Part shown: piece by piece, positions 28,854 through 37,943 of the stretch
Position numbering within the stretch: position 1 is the first letter of the stretch
Layout of the letters: each line of letters opens with the position of its first letter
Assembly (NCBI RefSeq): GCF_047607445.1
Contig: NZ_JBLKRT010000001.1
Location: forward strand, 182,445-246,444
Direction: 5' to 3'
Length of the DNA: 64,000 nucleotides
DNA from: Crystallibacter sulfonylureivorans_A
Lineage (GTDB): Bacteria > Actinomycetota > Actinomycetes > Actinomycetales > Micrococcaceae
Notes under the pieces: generated by a model
Databases searched by the model: none
What the model was told of the DNA's origin: nothing
Seen by the model: the letters and a program-made list of their open reading frames with translations, nothing else
Translations under genes and position numbers: made by a program

Positions 28854-30724
28854 GCCGCGTTTCCGCTCTTCCCCCCGGCAAGACCGCCAGCAGCGACCGC
28901 GCCCTCTGGCTCTGGTCGCAGATCCTGCTGGACTCCCTTGCCTGGGTCGTGGCGATTGTGCTGGCAGTTTTCCTGCGCTACGAAATGGCGCTGAGTCCTG
29001 CCAAGATCCCCGGCATCATCCTGCTGTGCGCGCTGGCAATAGCCGCGCAGGTTGCCGTGGGCTCCGCCTTTGCGCTCTATAAGGGGCGCTACAGTTTCGG
29101 CAGCTTCCACGAGGCCAAGCTGCTGGTCATGGTGACCATCTCGGTCTCCGTGATCCTGACCGTCGGGCTGCTGACCTTCGGCATCTCGCTGGGCATCGCG
29201 CGCGGCACCGGCCTGATCGCGTTCCCGTTCGCCTGCTTGTTCATGGCTGCGGTGCGCTACCTGAAGCGCATGTATGTGGAGAGCAAAGCCAAGCCCGGCG
29301 AACAGGCCGAGCGGACGCTGATCTACGGCGCCGGTTTTGTGGGCAACAACATCGTCACCCGGATGAGCAACGATCCTGCCTCGCCGTGGCTGCCGGTGGG
29401 CCTGATCGACGACGATCCGTCCAAGAAGCACCTGCGCATCGCATCCGTTCCGGTTTTGGGCAGGATGGAAGACCTGCCCGAGATCGTGCACCGCACCCAG
29501 GCAACCGTCCTGCTGGTGGCGATCGCGGATATCGACTCCGCGCAGATGCGCAAAATTTCCGACACCATCGCCGGCCTGAACGTGCGGGTCCTGGTGGTGC
29601 CGCCGCTGAAGGACATGCTCACCGGTCGGCAGGACTTCTCCTTCCGCGAAGTAGCGATCGAGGACCTGATCGGGCGCCAGCCGGTGGACATCCACGTGGA
29701 GGAAATCGCCCATTATGTGACCGGCAGGCGGGTCCTGGTCACCGGCGCCGGCGGGTCCATCGGGTCCGAGCTGTGCCGGCAGATCCACGCCTTCCAACCG
29801 GCCGAACTGATCATGCTGGACCGCGACGAGACCGGCTTGCAGGGCACCCAGATTTCAATCACCGGCCAGGGTCTGCTCACCGGCAAGGACACCGTGCTGG
29901 CCGACATCCGCGACGCCGCCGCACTCGAAGCCATCTTCCTGGACCGCAGGCCGGAAGTGGTGTTCCACGCTGCGGCGCTGAAGCACGTTTCGCTGCTGGA
30001 GCAGTACCCGGAAGAAGCCTGGAAGACCAATGTGCTTGGCTCGCTGAACGTGCTGCGGGCCGCCCGCGCCGCCAGGGTCGAGACCTTCGTGAACGTTTCC
30101 ACCGACAAGGCAGCCAACCCCACCACCGTGCTGGGGCACTCCAAGCGGGTGGCGGAGAAGCTGACGGCCTGGGTGGCGCAGCAAACCGGATTGAAGTATG
30201 TCTCCGTCCGGTTCGGCAACGTGCTGGGCAGCCGCGGATCGGTGTTGCCGCTGTTCAGCGAGCAGATCCGCAAGGGCGGTCCCGTCACCGTGACCGACGC
30301 CGAGGCCACCCGGTTCTTCATGACGATCCCGGAAGCCTGCCAGCTGGTGATCCAGGCCGGCGCCATCGGTACGGGCGGCGAAGTGATGATTCTGGACATG
30401 GGCGAACCGGTGAAGATCCTGGATGTGGCCGAGCGGATGATCGCGATGTCGGGACGGGACGTCGAGATCGTCTTCACCGGCCTGCGCCCGGGGGAGAAGC
30501 TGCACGAAGACCTGATCGGGGAGGGCGAAAGCGATTCGCGGCCGCTGCACCCCAAGATTTCGCACGCGAGCATCGACGGCCTCGATCCCGACCGGATGAG
30601 CCTGGCCGATTGGAAGAGCCGGCAGCATCTGGTCTCCGCCTCGACGGGTGCCCTGGACACTGTCCCGGTGGCGGTTGCACCGGAGGACAACCTTGAACCC
30701 GACGGGCGGGAGCGGGCCTCGTGA
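28850..30724 (+). CDS. Membrane nucleotide-sugar epimerase/dehydratase (CapD/WbpM type)
   Basis: Large polysaccharide-biosynthesis enzyme of 624 residues. Four hydrophobic segments (about 18-135), a first Rossmann-like CoA-binding-type domain (TLIYGAGFVGNNI, about 157-170), then the SDR catalytic domain with NAD motif VTGAGGSIGSE at about 297-307. The catalytic region reads NVSTDKAANPTTVLGHSKR: Thr/Asp and Lys are conserved, and the position that is Tyr in classical SDRs and Met in WbpM/PglF is Leu. The function is probably UDP-HexNAc 4,6-dehydration for surface glycans. Overlaps the Sua5-family gene by 4 nt and the next gene by 4 nt. Confidence 0.85.
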   Translation: MSRVSALPPGKTASSDRALWLWSQILLDSLAWVVAIVLAVFLRYEMALSPAKIPGIILLCALAIAAQVAVGSAFALYKGRYSFGSFHEAKLLVMVTISVSVILTVGLLTFGISLGIARGTGLIAFPFACLFMAAVRYLKRMYVESKAKPGEQAERTLIYGAGFVGNNIVTRMSNDPASPWLPVGLIDDDPSKKHLRIASVPVLGRMEDLPEIVHRTQATVLLVAIADIDSAQMRKISDTIAGLNVRVLVVPPLKDMLTGRQDFSFREVAIEDLIGRQPVDIHVEEIAHYVTGRRVLVTGAGGSIGSELCRQIHAFQPAELIMLDRDETGLQGTQISITGQGLLTGKDTVLADIRDAAALEAIFLDRRPEVVFHAAALKHVSLLEQYPEEAWKTNVLGSLNVLRAARAARVETFVNVSTDKAANPTTVLGHSKRVAEKLTAWVAQQTGLKYVSVRFGNVLGSRGSVLPLFSEQIRKGGPVTVTDAEATRFFMTIPEACQLVIQAGAIGTGGEVMILDMGEPVKILDVAERMIAMSGRDVEIVFTGLRPGEKLHEDLIGEGESDSRPLHPKISHASIDGLDPDRMSLADWKSRQHLVSASTGALDTVPVAVAPEDNLEPDGRERAS

Positions 30725-31734
30725 CCACAGCCGTGGTGGCCGTGTTGGCGGCCCTTCTGCTGAGCCTGCTGCTGCCGTTCGCGCTGATCCCGCTGCTCAA
30801 ACGGCTTGGCGTGCTTGATGTGCCGAATGAACGGTCCTCGCATACGCGGCCAGTAGTGCGCGGTGTCGGCATCACTGTGGCGGTCGGGCTGGTGGCGGGC
30901 CTGTTGATCGGCGGCATCGGCGGTGCCACTGACTCTTCCCAGTTGCTGCTGGCGGTTGCCTCAGTGGCGGCCGCCGCAGCGCTGTTGGGCTGGGTGGAGG
31001 ACTTCCGCGGGCTGTCCATCCGCGGCCGGGCTGCGCTGCAGCTGGGCATCGGCACCGGCGGCACCGCACTGGCGATAGTACTCACCGACCAGACCTGGTG
31101 GTGGCTGCCGCTGGGCGCCCTTGCCCTGGCCGCCTACATTAACATCGCAAACTTCATGGACGGCGTGAACGGCATCTCCGGCCTGCACGGCACCGCGGTC
31201 GGCTTGATGTTCGCCGCCGCCGGCGCAGTCACCGGGCATGGCTGGTTGGTGGTTGGCGGGGCCGTCGTGGCGGCCGCATTCGTGGCGTTCCTGCCCTGGA
31301 ACCTCGGCCGGGGCAACGTCTTCCTGGGCGACGTCGGCAGCTACCTGTTGGGTGCCTCCCTGGCCATGCTGGGCCTGACCGCTTTCCTCGACGGAGTCGC
31401 CGCCGAGTACCTGTTGGGCCCGGTGGCCATCTACCTGGCGGACACCCTCGCCACGCTGTTGCGCAGGATCAGCGCGGGGGAGCAGTGGTACGCGCCGCAC
31501 CGCACCCACGCCTACCAGCGGCTGACCGACGTCGGCTTCAGCCACCTGCAATCGGCTCTGCTGGTCACCGGCTGCTCGTTGCTGGCCGGTTTCTGCGGCT
31601 ATCTCGCCGCCGAATCGGACCTGATGGGCAAGGCAGCGGCGATCGTCGCGGGCGCCGCCGTCGTTATTTTCTATCTGCGTTCGCCGGTGATCTTCAGCCG
31701 ACGGTCATCTAACGCTGCAGGACCCGCAGCGTAA
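30721..31734 (+). CDS. Undecaprenyl-phosphate sugar-1-phosphate transferase (MraY/WecA family)
   Basis: Polytopic membrane transferase of 337 residues that loads the first sugar phosphate onto the lipid carrier for a cell-wall glycan. Family motifs: an N-terminal SSHTRPVVRG, the catalytic NIANFMDGVNG with Asp, and GDVGSYLLG. About ten hydrophobic segments. The His-rich loop APHRTHAYQRL near residue 258 matches the WecA/TagO carbohydrate-recognition region. GTG start overlaps the preceding dehydratase stop, so both genes act in one pathway. Not the peptidoglycan MraY, which would lie in the dcw cluster. Confidence 0.82.
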   Translation: MTTAVVAVLAALLLSLLLPFALIPLLKRLGVLDVPNERSSHTRPVVRGVGITVAVGLVAGLLIGGIGGATDSSQLLLAVASVAAAAALLGWVEDFRGLSIRGRAALQLGIGTGGTALAIVLTDQTWWWLPLGALALAAYINIANFMDGVNGISGLHGTAVGLMFAAAGAVTGHGWLVVGGAVVAAAFVAFLPWNLGRGNVFLGDVGSYLLGASLAMLGLTAFLDGVAAEYLLGPVAIYLADTLATLLRRISAGEQWYAPHRTHAYQRLTDVGFSHLQSALLVTGCSLLAGFCGYLAAESDLMGKAAAIVAGAAVVIFYLRSPVIFSRRSSNAAGPAA

Positions 31735-31771
31735 CAGCGGGTCGTGACTCGTCGGCCAGTTCTATCTCATG

Positions 31772-31777
31772 TAGAAT
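31772..31777 (+). promoter_or_regulatory. Candidate -10 box of the atp operon
   Basis: TAGAAT in the AT-richest patch of the 95-bp gap before the first atp-linked gene, about 52 nt before the ATG at 31830. No convincing -35 box is visible. Confidence 0.4.
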
Positions 31778-31829
31778 TATTCCGGCCGGTTCCGGCCAGC
31801 TCACGACGACTGCGACCGAACGGACTCCC

Positions 31830-32336
31830 ATGCGCGCCACCCGCCACGACGGCACCCCCGCCGCCGGCGGAGCCATCGGCGCGTCCGGGCCGACCCGGTC
31901 CCCGTGGCTGAAGATCCTTCGCGCTTCCTTGACGGCAAGCGGCACAGCAGCCGCGCTGATCATCGTGGCGGCCGCCATCCTAGCCGGCCCAGCCGGCGCG
32001 GTCAGCGCCCTGCTCGGCGCGGTGCTGGTGATGTTGTTCTTCGCCATCAGCCTGCTGGTGGGCCATTTCGTCGGACGGACGAATCCGTCCGGCGCCATCG
32101 GCGCCTTCATCGCCACCTACATCATCAAAGTGGTGGGATTCGGTGCCGCACTGTTTCTCATCGGCACACCGGACTGGCTGGAACGGACCTGGTTCTTCAT
32201 CGCGGCGGTAGCTGCCGTCGTCGTGTGGCAGGCCGCAGAGGTCTTCGCGTTTTCGCGCACCCGGCACCAGCTGTACGCCGACCCCGAGCCGGAAGACGGT
32301 CAGCAGCGGAACGGGGGATCCGGCGATGGCAGCTAA
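31830..32336 (+). CDS. AtpI-like membrane protein at head of ATP synthase operon
   Basis: Protein of 168 residues with four hydrophobic segments (about 28-52, 56-76, 88-108, 118-140) and a hydrophilic C-terminal tail rich in Glu, Gln and Gly. Its position directly before the Fo genes and its topology match ATP synthase protein I (AtpI), which helps c-ring assembly or Mg transport in other bacteria; sequence identity to that family is low by eye. Overlaps the next small gene by 11 nt, so the two are coupled. Confidence 0.65.
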   Translation: MRATRHDGTPAAGGAIGASGPTRSPWLKILRASLTASGTAAALIIVAAAILAGPAGAVSALLGAVLVMLFFAISLLVGHFVGRTNPSGAIGAFIATYIIKVVGFGAALFLIGTPDWLERTWFFIAAVAAVVVWQAAEVFAFSRTRHQLYADPEPEDGQQRNGGSGDGS

Positions 32337-32598
32337 CGGCTCACCGGGCCCGGCGAACAACGATTCCGGCGACCACTCCACCTACCAAGGCGGCAACACC
32401 GTCCTGACCTATATTCTTGGCGGGATCATCGCCTGGGGTTTGATAGGCTGGGGACTGGACTATCTGCTGGATACCCGCTGGCTGATTTTCGCCGGTGCCG
32501 TTCTAGGCGCTGGAGGCGGATATTACTTGGCCCGCAAACACAAGCTCACGCGCGGCGCTCGGCGTCGCCATGAGGGCGGCCCGGGGGACCACACCTAA
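32326..32598 (+). CDS. AtpZ-like small membrane protein
   Basis: Protein of 90 residues. Hydrophilic N-terminus, two transmembrane segments (about 27-45 and 51-67), and a basic tail (ARKHKLTRGARRRH). The pattern WGLIGWGLDYLLDTRWLIFAG matches the AtpZ/AtpI (ATPase_gene1) family, which accompanies F-type ATPases. ATG lies inside the end of the preceding gene, preceded by GGGGGATCCGGCG. Confidence 0.7.
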   Translation: MAANGSPGPANNDSGDHSTYQGGNTVLTYILGGIIAWGLIGWGLDYLLDTRWLIFAGAVLGAGGGYYLARKHKLTRGARRRHEGGPGDHT

Positions 32599-32684
32599 AT
32601 GTCAGACAACTTCATATGGTGGCCTGCCTTGACGGCGACCCACCCTGAAACGCCCAAAGATGGACACTGCAGAGAGGAAACGCG

Positions 32685-33491
32685 TTGATCGCGCTTGCGC
32701 TTCCGGCGGCCGCTAATGAAGGTGGCTTCGTCCCACCGACCCTCGAAGACATGCATCTACCGGAGATTCTTCCGTGGATGGCCCCCTACGGCGAGGGCTT
32801 CGGCAAGCAGATGCTGCTGGTCCTGCTGTCCGTCGTGCTGATTTCCTGGTTCTTTGTTGCGGCCTCCCGCCGCGGCCAGCTTGTCCCCGGCAAGCTGCAG
32901 TACCTGGGCGAAATGAGCTACAACTTCGTCCGCAACTCGGTGGGCAAGGACATCATCGGTGAGCGCGACTTCAAGCCGTTCGTACCGCTCCTGTTCGCCC
33001 TGTTCTTCTTCATCCTGGTGAACAACCTCTTCGGCTCCATTCCGTTGATCCAGCTGCCGACCACGTCGCATGTGGGAACGGCCTACGCCTTGGCCGGCAT
33101 CGTCTACGTCACCTGGATTGTGCTCGGCATCAAGAAGCACGGCATCGGCTACTTCAAGCTGGCCGTGGTGCCTTCCGGTGTGCCGAAGGCCATCCTGCCG
33201 CTGGTGGTCGTCATTGAGATCATCTCTACCTTCCTGGTCCGTCCGGTCACGCACAGTCTCCGACTCTTCGCTACCATGCTGGCCGGCCACCTGATCATCA
33301 TGCTGGCCGCTGCCGGAACCCAGTTCCTGTTGGTGGACGCGGACTTCTGGCTGAAGCCGCTGGGCATCCTCACCCTCGCTGGCGGCGTGGGCATGTACTT
33401 CTTCGAAATCCTGATCCAGGTTCTGCAGGCCTACGTGTTCGTCCTGCTGACCGCGATCTACATCCAAGGCTCCCTGGCCGAGGAACACTAA
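32685..33491 (+). CDS. atpB: ATP synthase Fo subunit a
   Basis: Membrane stator subunit forming the proton half-channels, 268 residues. The essential Arg is in SLRLFATMLAGH. Hydrophobic segments run across residues 40-265. TTG start at 32685 with AGAGAGGA at optimal distance; no better ATG exists. The 86-nt gap before it shows no terminator. Confidence 0.94.
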   Translation: MIALALPAAANEGGFVPPTLEDMHLPEILPWMAPYGEGFGKQMLLVLLSVVLISWFFVAASRRGQLVPGKLQYLGEMSYNFVRNSVGKDIIGERDFKPFVPLLFALFFFILVNNLFGSIPLIQLPTTSHVGTAYALAGIVYVTWIVLGIKKHGIGYFKLAVVPSGVPKAILPLVVVIEIISTFLVRPVTHSLRLFATMLAGHLIIMLAAAGTQFLLVDADFWLKPLGILTLAGGVGMYFFEILIQVLQAYVFVLLTAIYIQGSLAEEH

Positions 33492-33493
33492 GT

Positions 33494-33508
33494 TTCCCCG
33501 CTGGGGAA
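33494..33508 (+). other. Small hairpin between atpB and atpE
   Basis: TTCCCC / GGGGAA with a GCT loop, just after atpB. Together with the strong GAAAGGA before atpE it may help raise c-subunit translation relative to a. Confidence 0.35.
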
Positions 33509-33561
33509 GAACCTGAACCAACAACCTGCTCCCTCCAAGGGGGCATCTTGAAAGGAAAAAA

Positions 33562-33765
33562 ATGGAAGGCAATATCAACCTCGTCGGTTACGGTCTCTCC
33601 GCTATCGGCGGTGCCATCGGTGTGGGCCTCGTGTTCGCTGCTTACATCAACGGCGTTGCCCGCCAGCCTGAGGCACAGCGTGTGCTTCAGCCGATCGCGT
33701 TCCTGGGCCTGGCACTGACTGAAGCTTTGGCCATCCTCGGTCTGGTGTTCGCGTTCGTCCTCTAA
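33562..33765 (+). CDS. atpE: ATP synthase Fo subunit c
   Basis: Two-helix hairpin of 67 residues that forms the rotating c-ring. The proton-carrying carboxylate is Glu54 (LALTEALAILG), and the polar loop carries the conserved R34-Q35-P36. ATG has a strong GAAAGGA followed by an A-run, consistent with high translation because the ring needs many copies. Confidence 0.95.
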   Translation: MEGNINLVGYGLSAIGGAIGVGLVFAAYINGVARQPEAQRVLQPIAFLGLALTEALAILGLVFAFVL

Positions 33766-33813
33766 TCAAGGCAACGCGGACCATCCACACCGAATAGATA
33801 GGACGGGTGAGAT

Positions 33814-34362
33814 ATGAATCAGGCAATGATCCTCGCCGCCGCGGAGGGTGCTAACCCTCTGATCCCTAACGTCTGGGAAATCCTCGTCACGCTGATCGGC
33901 TTCGCGATCCTCATGTACATCGTCGCCAAGTTCGTCGTTCCGGCGTTTGAGAAGACGTTTGCAGAGCGGACCGAAGCCATCGAGGGCGGGATCGCCAAGG
34001 CGGAGGCGGCCCAGGCTGAAGCCAGCGCTGCGCTGGACGAATACAAGCAGCAGCTGACGGACGCCCGCGCGGAAGCCAACCGCATCCGTGAGGACGCACG
34101 CGCCGAAGGTGCCCAGATCCTGGCGGAGCTGAAGGAAAAGGCACAGGCCGAAGCCGCACGCATCAGCGAGCAGGCACAGGTCCAGATTGACGCCGAGCGT
34201 CAGGCTGCCGTGACCTCGCTTCGCAGCGAGGTCGGATCCTTGGCGACCGAACTGGCTGGCAAGATCGTCGGCGAAGCGCTGAACGACGACGCGCGTTCTG
34301 CCCGCGTTGTGGATCGCTTCCTTGCTGACCTTGAGTCCCAGAGTGCAGGTGCTGCTAAATAA
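33814..34362 (+). CDS. atpF: ATP synthase Fo subunit b
   Basis: Peripheral stalk subunit, 182 residues. One transmembrane segment (about 22-42) follows a short periplasmic tail, then a long Ala/Glu/Arg/Gln-rich coiled coil (about 45-150). GGTGAG precedes the ATG. The stop overlaps the atpH ATG (TAATG). Confidence 0.94.
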   Translation: MNQAMILAAAEGANPLIPNVWEILVTLIGFAILMYIVAKFVVPAFEKTFAERTEAIEGGIAKAEAAQAEASAALDEYKQQLTDARAEANRIREDARAEGAQILAELKEKAQAEAARISEQAQVQIDAERQAAVTSLRSEVGSLATELAGKIVGEALNDDARSARVVDRFLADLESQSAGAAK

Positions 34363-35177
34363 TGGCCGGTGTATCGAGCGAGTCGCTGAAAGCGGCACTG
34401 CAGGAGCTGGAGGCTAAGCTTCCCACCGCTTCGCTGTCCCTGGCTGAGGAACTCTTTGGGGTCCTGGGCCTGTTGGACAGCAATGCCGGACTGCGCCGTG
34501 CCCTGACCGACCCGGCGCGCGACAGCAAAGAGAAGGCCGAACTGTTCGGCCGTCTTCTCGAGGGGAAGGTCTCGGCGGATGCCCGGGACATCGTCACCTC
34601 GCTGGCTGCTTCGCGCTGGGCCTCTGCGCGCGACATCGGGGACGCTTTGGAGACCCTGGCGGCCACCACTGCTGTCGCTGTTGCAGAGAACAAGGGCCAG
34701 GGTGTTGACGGACTCGAAGGTCTGGAGAGCGACCTGTTCGCGTTCAACCGCATTGTCGGGTCGGATCACGACCTGCAGCGCGCTTTGGTTGAGCCCCAGG
34801 CTTCTGACGAAGCCAAGACGGCGCTGGCACTGCAGCTGGTGCCGAGCGCGGGTCCGGCAGCCCAGCTGCTGATCCGGCAGGCAGTGACCGCACCGCGCGG
34901 CATCAAGCCCACGGCACTGGTAGAGCGGTTCGTCCAGCTGGTGGCCAAGCGCCAACAGCGTTGGATCGCGGAGGTCAGCGTCACCCGTCCGCTGACCAGC
35001 GAACAGGCGACCCGCCTGCAGGCCGGTCTCGACCGGCTGTACGGCCGTGGACTGAAGATGAACGTCAACGTCGATCCGAGACTGGTCGGCGGCGTGCGGG
35101 TCATGGTCGGGGACGAGGTCGTGGATGCATCCGTGATCTCCCGCCTGGCTGAACTCCGCAGGAGTCTCACGGTGTAG
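34362..35177 (+). CDS. atpH: ATP synthase F1 subunit delta
   Basis: Subunit linking the peripheral stalk to the alpha3beta3 head, 271 residues. This is the long actinobacterial form, with an N-terminal extension before the OSCP-like domain. The C-terminal signature RLYGRGLKMNVNVDPRLVGG is conserved. It is translationally coupled to atpF by a 1-nt overlap. Confidence 0.92.
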   Translation: MAGVSSESLKAALQELEAKLPTASLSLAEELFGVLGLLDSNAGLRRALTDPARDSKEKAELFGRLLEGKVSADARDIVTSLAASRWASARDIGDALETLAATTAVAVAENKGQGVDGLEGLESDLFAFNRIVGSDHDLQRALVEPQASDEAKTALALQLVPSAGPAAQLLIRQAVTAPRGIKPTALVERFVQLVAKRQQRWIAEVSVTRPLTSEQATRLQAGLDRLYGRGLKMNVNVDPRLVGGVRVMVGDEVVDASVISRLAELRRSLTV

Positions 35178-35281
35178 TTTCCGCCCGGAAACTGGGACCG
35201 AAAGCCTCACACAGACTGAAATAAACACCGGTCGTCGCACACCTCGCGATGATCACAAACACAGGAGAGCAGGGACTGCAG

Positions 35282-36919
35282 ATGGCCGAATTGACCATCA
35301 ACGCCGACGACGTCCGCAATGCGCTGAACGAGTTCGCGGCGTCCTATGAACCCGGAAGCGCCGAGCGGGTCGAAGTCGGCCACGTGACCACTGCCAGCGA
35401 TGGCATCGCCCGTGTCGAGGGTCTGCCCTCGGTCATGGCGAACGAACTGCTGCGTTTCGAGAACGGCGTGCTGGGCCTGGCCCAGAACCTCGACACCCGC
35501 GAAATCGGCGTCGTCATCCTTGGTGACTTCACCGGCATCGAAGAAGGCATGGAAGTTCACCGCACCGGTGAGATCCTGTCCGTACCGGTAGGCGACGCCT
35601 TCCTGGGCCGCGTCGTGGACCCGCTGGGCCAGCCGATCGACGACAAGGGCCCGATCGAGTCGTCCGAACGCCGTGCACTGGAGCTGCAGGCTCCGGGCGT
35701 TACCCAGCGTAAGTCCGTGCACGAGCCGCTGCAGACCGGCATGAAGGCCATCGACGCCATGATCCCGATCGGCCGTGGCCAGCGCCAGCTGATCATTGGT
35801 GACCGCCAGACCGGCAAGACCGCCATCGCCGTCGACGCCATCCTGAACCAGAAGGCCAACTGGGAGTCCGGCGACGTCACCAAGCAGGTCCGCTGCATCT
35901 ACGTGGCGATCGGCCAGAAGGCATCGACCATCGCCGCCGTCCGCCAGACCCTGGAAGAGAAGGGCGCGCTGGAATACACCACCATCGTGGCGTCCCCCGC
36001 GTCCGACCCGGCAGGCTTCAAGTACCTGGCTCCCTACGCCGGTTCGGCCATCGGCCAGCACTGGATGTACGGCGGCAAGCACGTCCTGATCATCTTTGAT
36101 GACCTCTCCAAGCAGGCTGAAGCCTACCGCGCCGTGTCGCTGCTGCTGCGCCGCCCGCCGGGACGCGAGGCCTACCCGGGCGACGTGTTCTACCTGCACT
36201 CCCGCCTGCTGGAGCGTTGCGCCAAGCTTTCTGACGAGCTGGGCGCAGGCTCGATGACCGGCCTGCCGATCATCGAAACCAAGGCAAACGACGTGTCGGC
36301 CTACATTCCGACCAACGTCATCTCCATCACGGACGGCCAGATCTTCCTGCAGTCCGACCTGTTCAACGCCAACCAGCGTCCGGCCGTGGACGTTGGTGTG
36401 TCCGTCTCCCGCGTGGGTGGCGCAGCACAGGTCAAGGCCATGAAGAAGGTCTCCGGCACGCTGAAGCTGGACCTGGCCCAGTACCGCGATATGCAGGCGT
36501 TCGCCATGTTCGCGTCGGACCTCGACGCAGCATCGCGCCAGCAGCTGACCCGTGGTGCACGTCTGATGGAACTGCTCAAGCAGGGCCAGTACACGCCGTA
36601 CCCGGTGGAGGACCAGGTTGTCTCCATCTGGGCCGGCACCAACGGCTACCTGGACGACGTGCCGGTTGAGGACGTCACCCGTTTCGAGGGCGAATTCCTC
36701 TCGCACCTGAAGCACCGCAGCTCGGTGCTGACGACCATCGCGCAGACGAACCTGCTCGAGGATTCCACGGTGGACGAGTTGAAGTCGCAGATCGCCGACT
36801 TCAAGCAGGGCTTCTTCGGGGAGGGCGACAGCCGTCTGGTTGGCGCCGGCCGCGAAGAGTACGACGCCCTGGCCGAAGACGAAGTCGCCCAGGAACAGAT
36901 CGTCAAGCAGAAGCGCTAA
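35282..36919 (+). CDS. atpA: ATP synthase F1 subunit alpha
   Basis: Non-catalytic nucleotide-binding subunit, 545 residues. Walker A GDRQTGKT at about 172-179 and the family signature around PAVDVGVSVSRVGG. The chosen ATG (MAELTINADD) is the family N-terminus; AGGAGAG lies upstream. An earlier in-frame start at 35249 reads leader sequence. A stable hairpin follows the gene, before atpG. Confidence 0.95.
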   Translation: MAELTINADDVRNALNEFAASYEPGSAERVEVGHVTTASDGIARVEGLPSVMANELLRFENGVLGLAQNLDTREIGVVILGDFTGIEEGMEVHRTGEILSVPVGDAFLGRVVDPLGQPIDDKGPIESSERRALELQAPGVTQRKSVHEPLQTGMKAIDAMIPIGRGQRQLIIGDRQTGKTAIAVDAILNQKANWESGDVTKQVRCIYVAIGQKASTIAAVRQTLEEKGALEYTTIVASPASDPAGFKYLAPYAGSAIGQHWMYGGKHVLIIFDDLSKQAEAYRAVSLLLRRPPGREAYPGDVFYLHSRLLERCAKLSDELGAGSMTGLPIIETKANDVSAYIPTNVISITDGQIFLQSDLFNANQRPAVDVGVSVSRVGGAAQVKAMKKVSGTLKLDLAQYRDMQAFAMFASDLDAASRQQLTRGARLMELLKQGQYTPYPVEDQVVSIWAGTNGYLDDVPVEDVTRFEGEFLSHLKHRSSVLTTIAQTNLLEDSTVDELKSQIADFKQGFFGEGDSRLVGAGREEYDALAEDEVAQEQIVKQKR

Positions 36920-36934
36920 TTCATCTTCGTTGAT

Positions 36935-36963
36935 CGGGCGGGACCACACCGCGGTCCCGCCCG
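36935..36963 (+). other. Hairpin between atpA and atpG
   Basis: Perfect 11-bp inverted repeat CGGGCGGGACC / GGTCCCGCCCG with a 7-nt loop and no T-run. It sits inside the operon, where it may protect or process the message; complete termination would be incompatible with expression of the downstream subunits. Confidence 0.5.
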
Positions 36964-36990
36964 GCCGCCGAGGACGAGGAAAGGAAGAGT

Positions 36991-37884
36991 ATGGGAGCCC
37001 AGATTCGGGTCTACCGCCAGAAGATCGCATCGACTTCGTCGCTGCGGAAAATCTTCAAGGCGATGGAGCTGATCGCCGCCTCACGCATTGGCAAGGCCCG
37101 CAGCCGTGTCGCGGCTTCGATGCCGTACGCCAATGCGATCACCCGTGCCGTTTCTGCTGTGGCTTCGCAGTCCGAGATCGACCACCCGCTGACCACCGAG
37201 CCGGAGCAGATCCGCCGGGCCGCCGTGCTCGTGCTGACCTCCGACCGCGGTCTGGCGGGGTCGTACTCCGCGTCCGTGCTGAAGCAGGCCCAGTCCCTGA
37301 CCGAGCTGCTTCACGGAGAAGGCAAGGAAGTCCGTCACTACTTGGTCGGCCGCAAGGCACAGGCCTACTTCGACTTCCGGAACATCCAGTACCAGCAGGT
37401 CTGGACGGGCGGCACTGACTCTCCGGAGTTCAGCACCGCCCGCGAGATCGGCGAAGAACTGCTCTCCGACTTCAACACGCCGTTCGAGGACGGTGGCGTG
37501 GACGAGATTCACATCGTCTACACCCGCTTCAAGTCCATGGTTGTCCAGGAGCCCGCGGTCATCCGACTGCTGCCGCTGGAGGTTGTGGAAGAAGAGGCCA
37601 CCGCGGAGACCGACCTGCTGCCGCTGTACGAGTACGAGCCGGAACCCGAACAGGTTCTGAACGCACTGCTGCCGCGTTACATCGAATCGCGCATCTTCGC
37701 AGCGTTGCTGCAGGCTGCTGCCAGCGAGCTGGCAGCCCGCCAGCGAGCGATGAAGTCCGCAAGCGACAACGCCACGGACCTGATCGAGAAGTACACGCGT
37801 CTTCGCAACAATGCGCGTCAGGCAGAGATTACGCAGGAACTCACCGAAATTGTCGGTGGCGCGGACGCCCTGGCAGCGTCCTGA
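36991..37884 (+). CDS. atpG: ATP synthase F1 subunit gamma
   Basis: Central rotor shaft, 297 residues. N-terminal MGAQIRVYRQKIASTSSLRK and the C-terminal region SASDNATDLIEKYTRLRNNARQ (split helices) are the conserved ends. The middle contains a Glu-rich insertion (VVEEEATAETD) typical of actinobacterial gamma subunits. GAGGAAAGGAAG precedes the ATG. Confidence 0.95.
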   Translation: MGAQIRVYRQKIASTSSLRKIFKAMELIAASRIGKARSRVAASMPYANAITRAVSAVASQSEIDHPLTTEPEQIRRAAVLVLTSDRGLAGSYSASVLKQAQSLTELLHGEGKEVRHYLVGRKAQAYFDFRNIQYQQVWTGGTDSPEFSTAREIGEELLSDFNTPFEDGGVDEIHIVYTRFKSMVVQEPAVIRLLPLEVVEEEATAETDLLPLYEYEPEPEQVLNALLPRYIESRIFAALLQAAASELAARQRAMKSASDNATDLIEKYTRLRNNARQAEITQELTEIVGGADALAAS

Positions 37885-37943
37885 TCAGTCCCTGCAGCAA
37901 CAGCACACATAAACCACGCCATCGAAACTGAGAAGTGAGAAAG

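Noticed and set aside
35207..37030. 607-codon minus-strand frame opposite atpA
   Set aside because: Antisense shadow; no start context or motif, and atpA is unambiguous.
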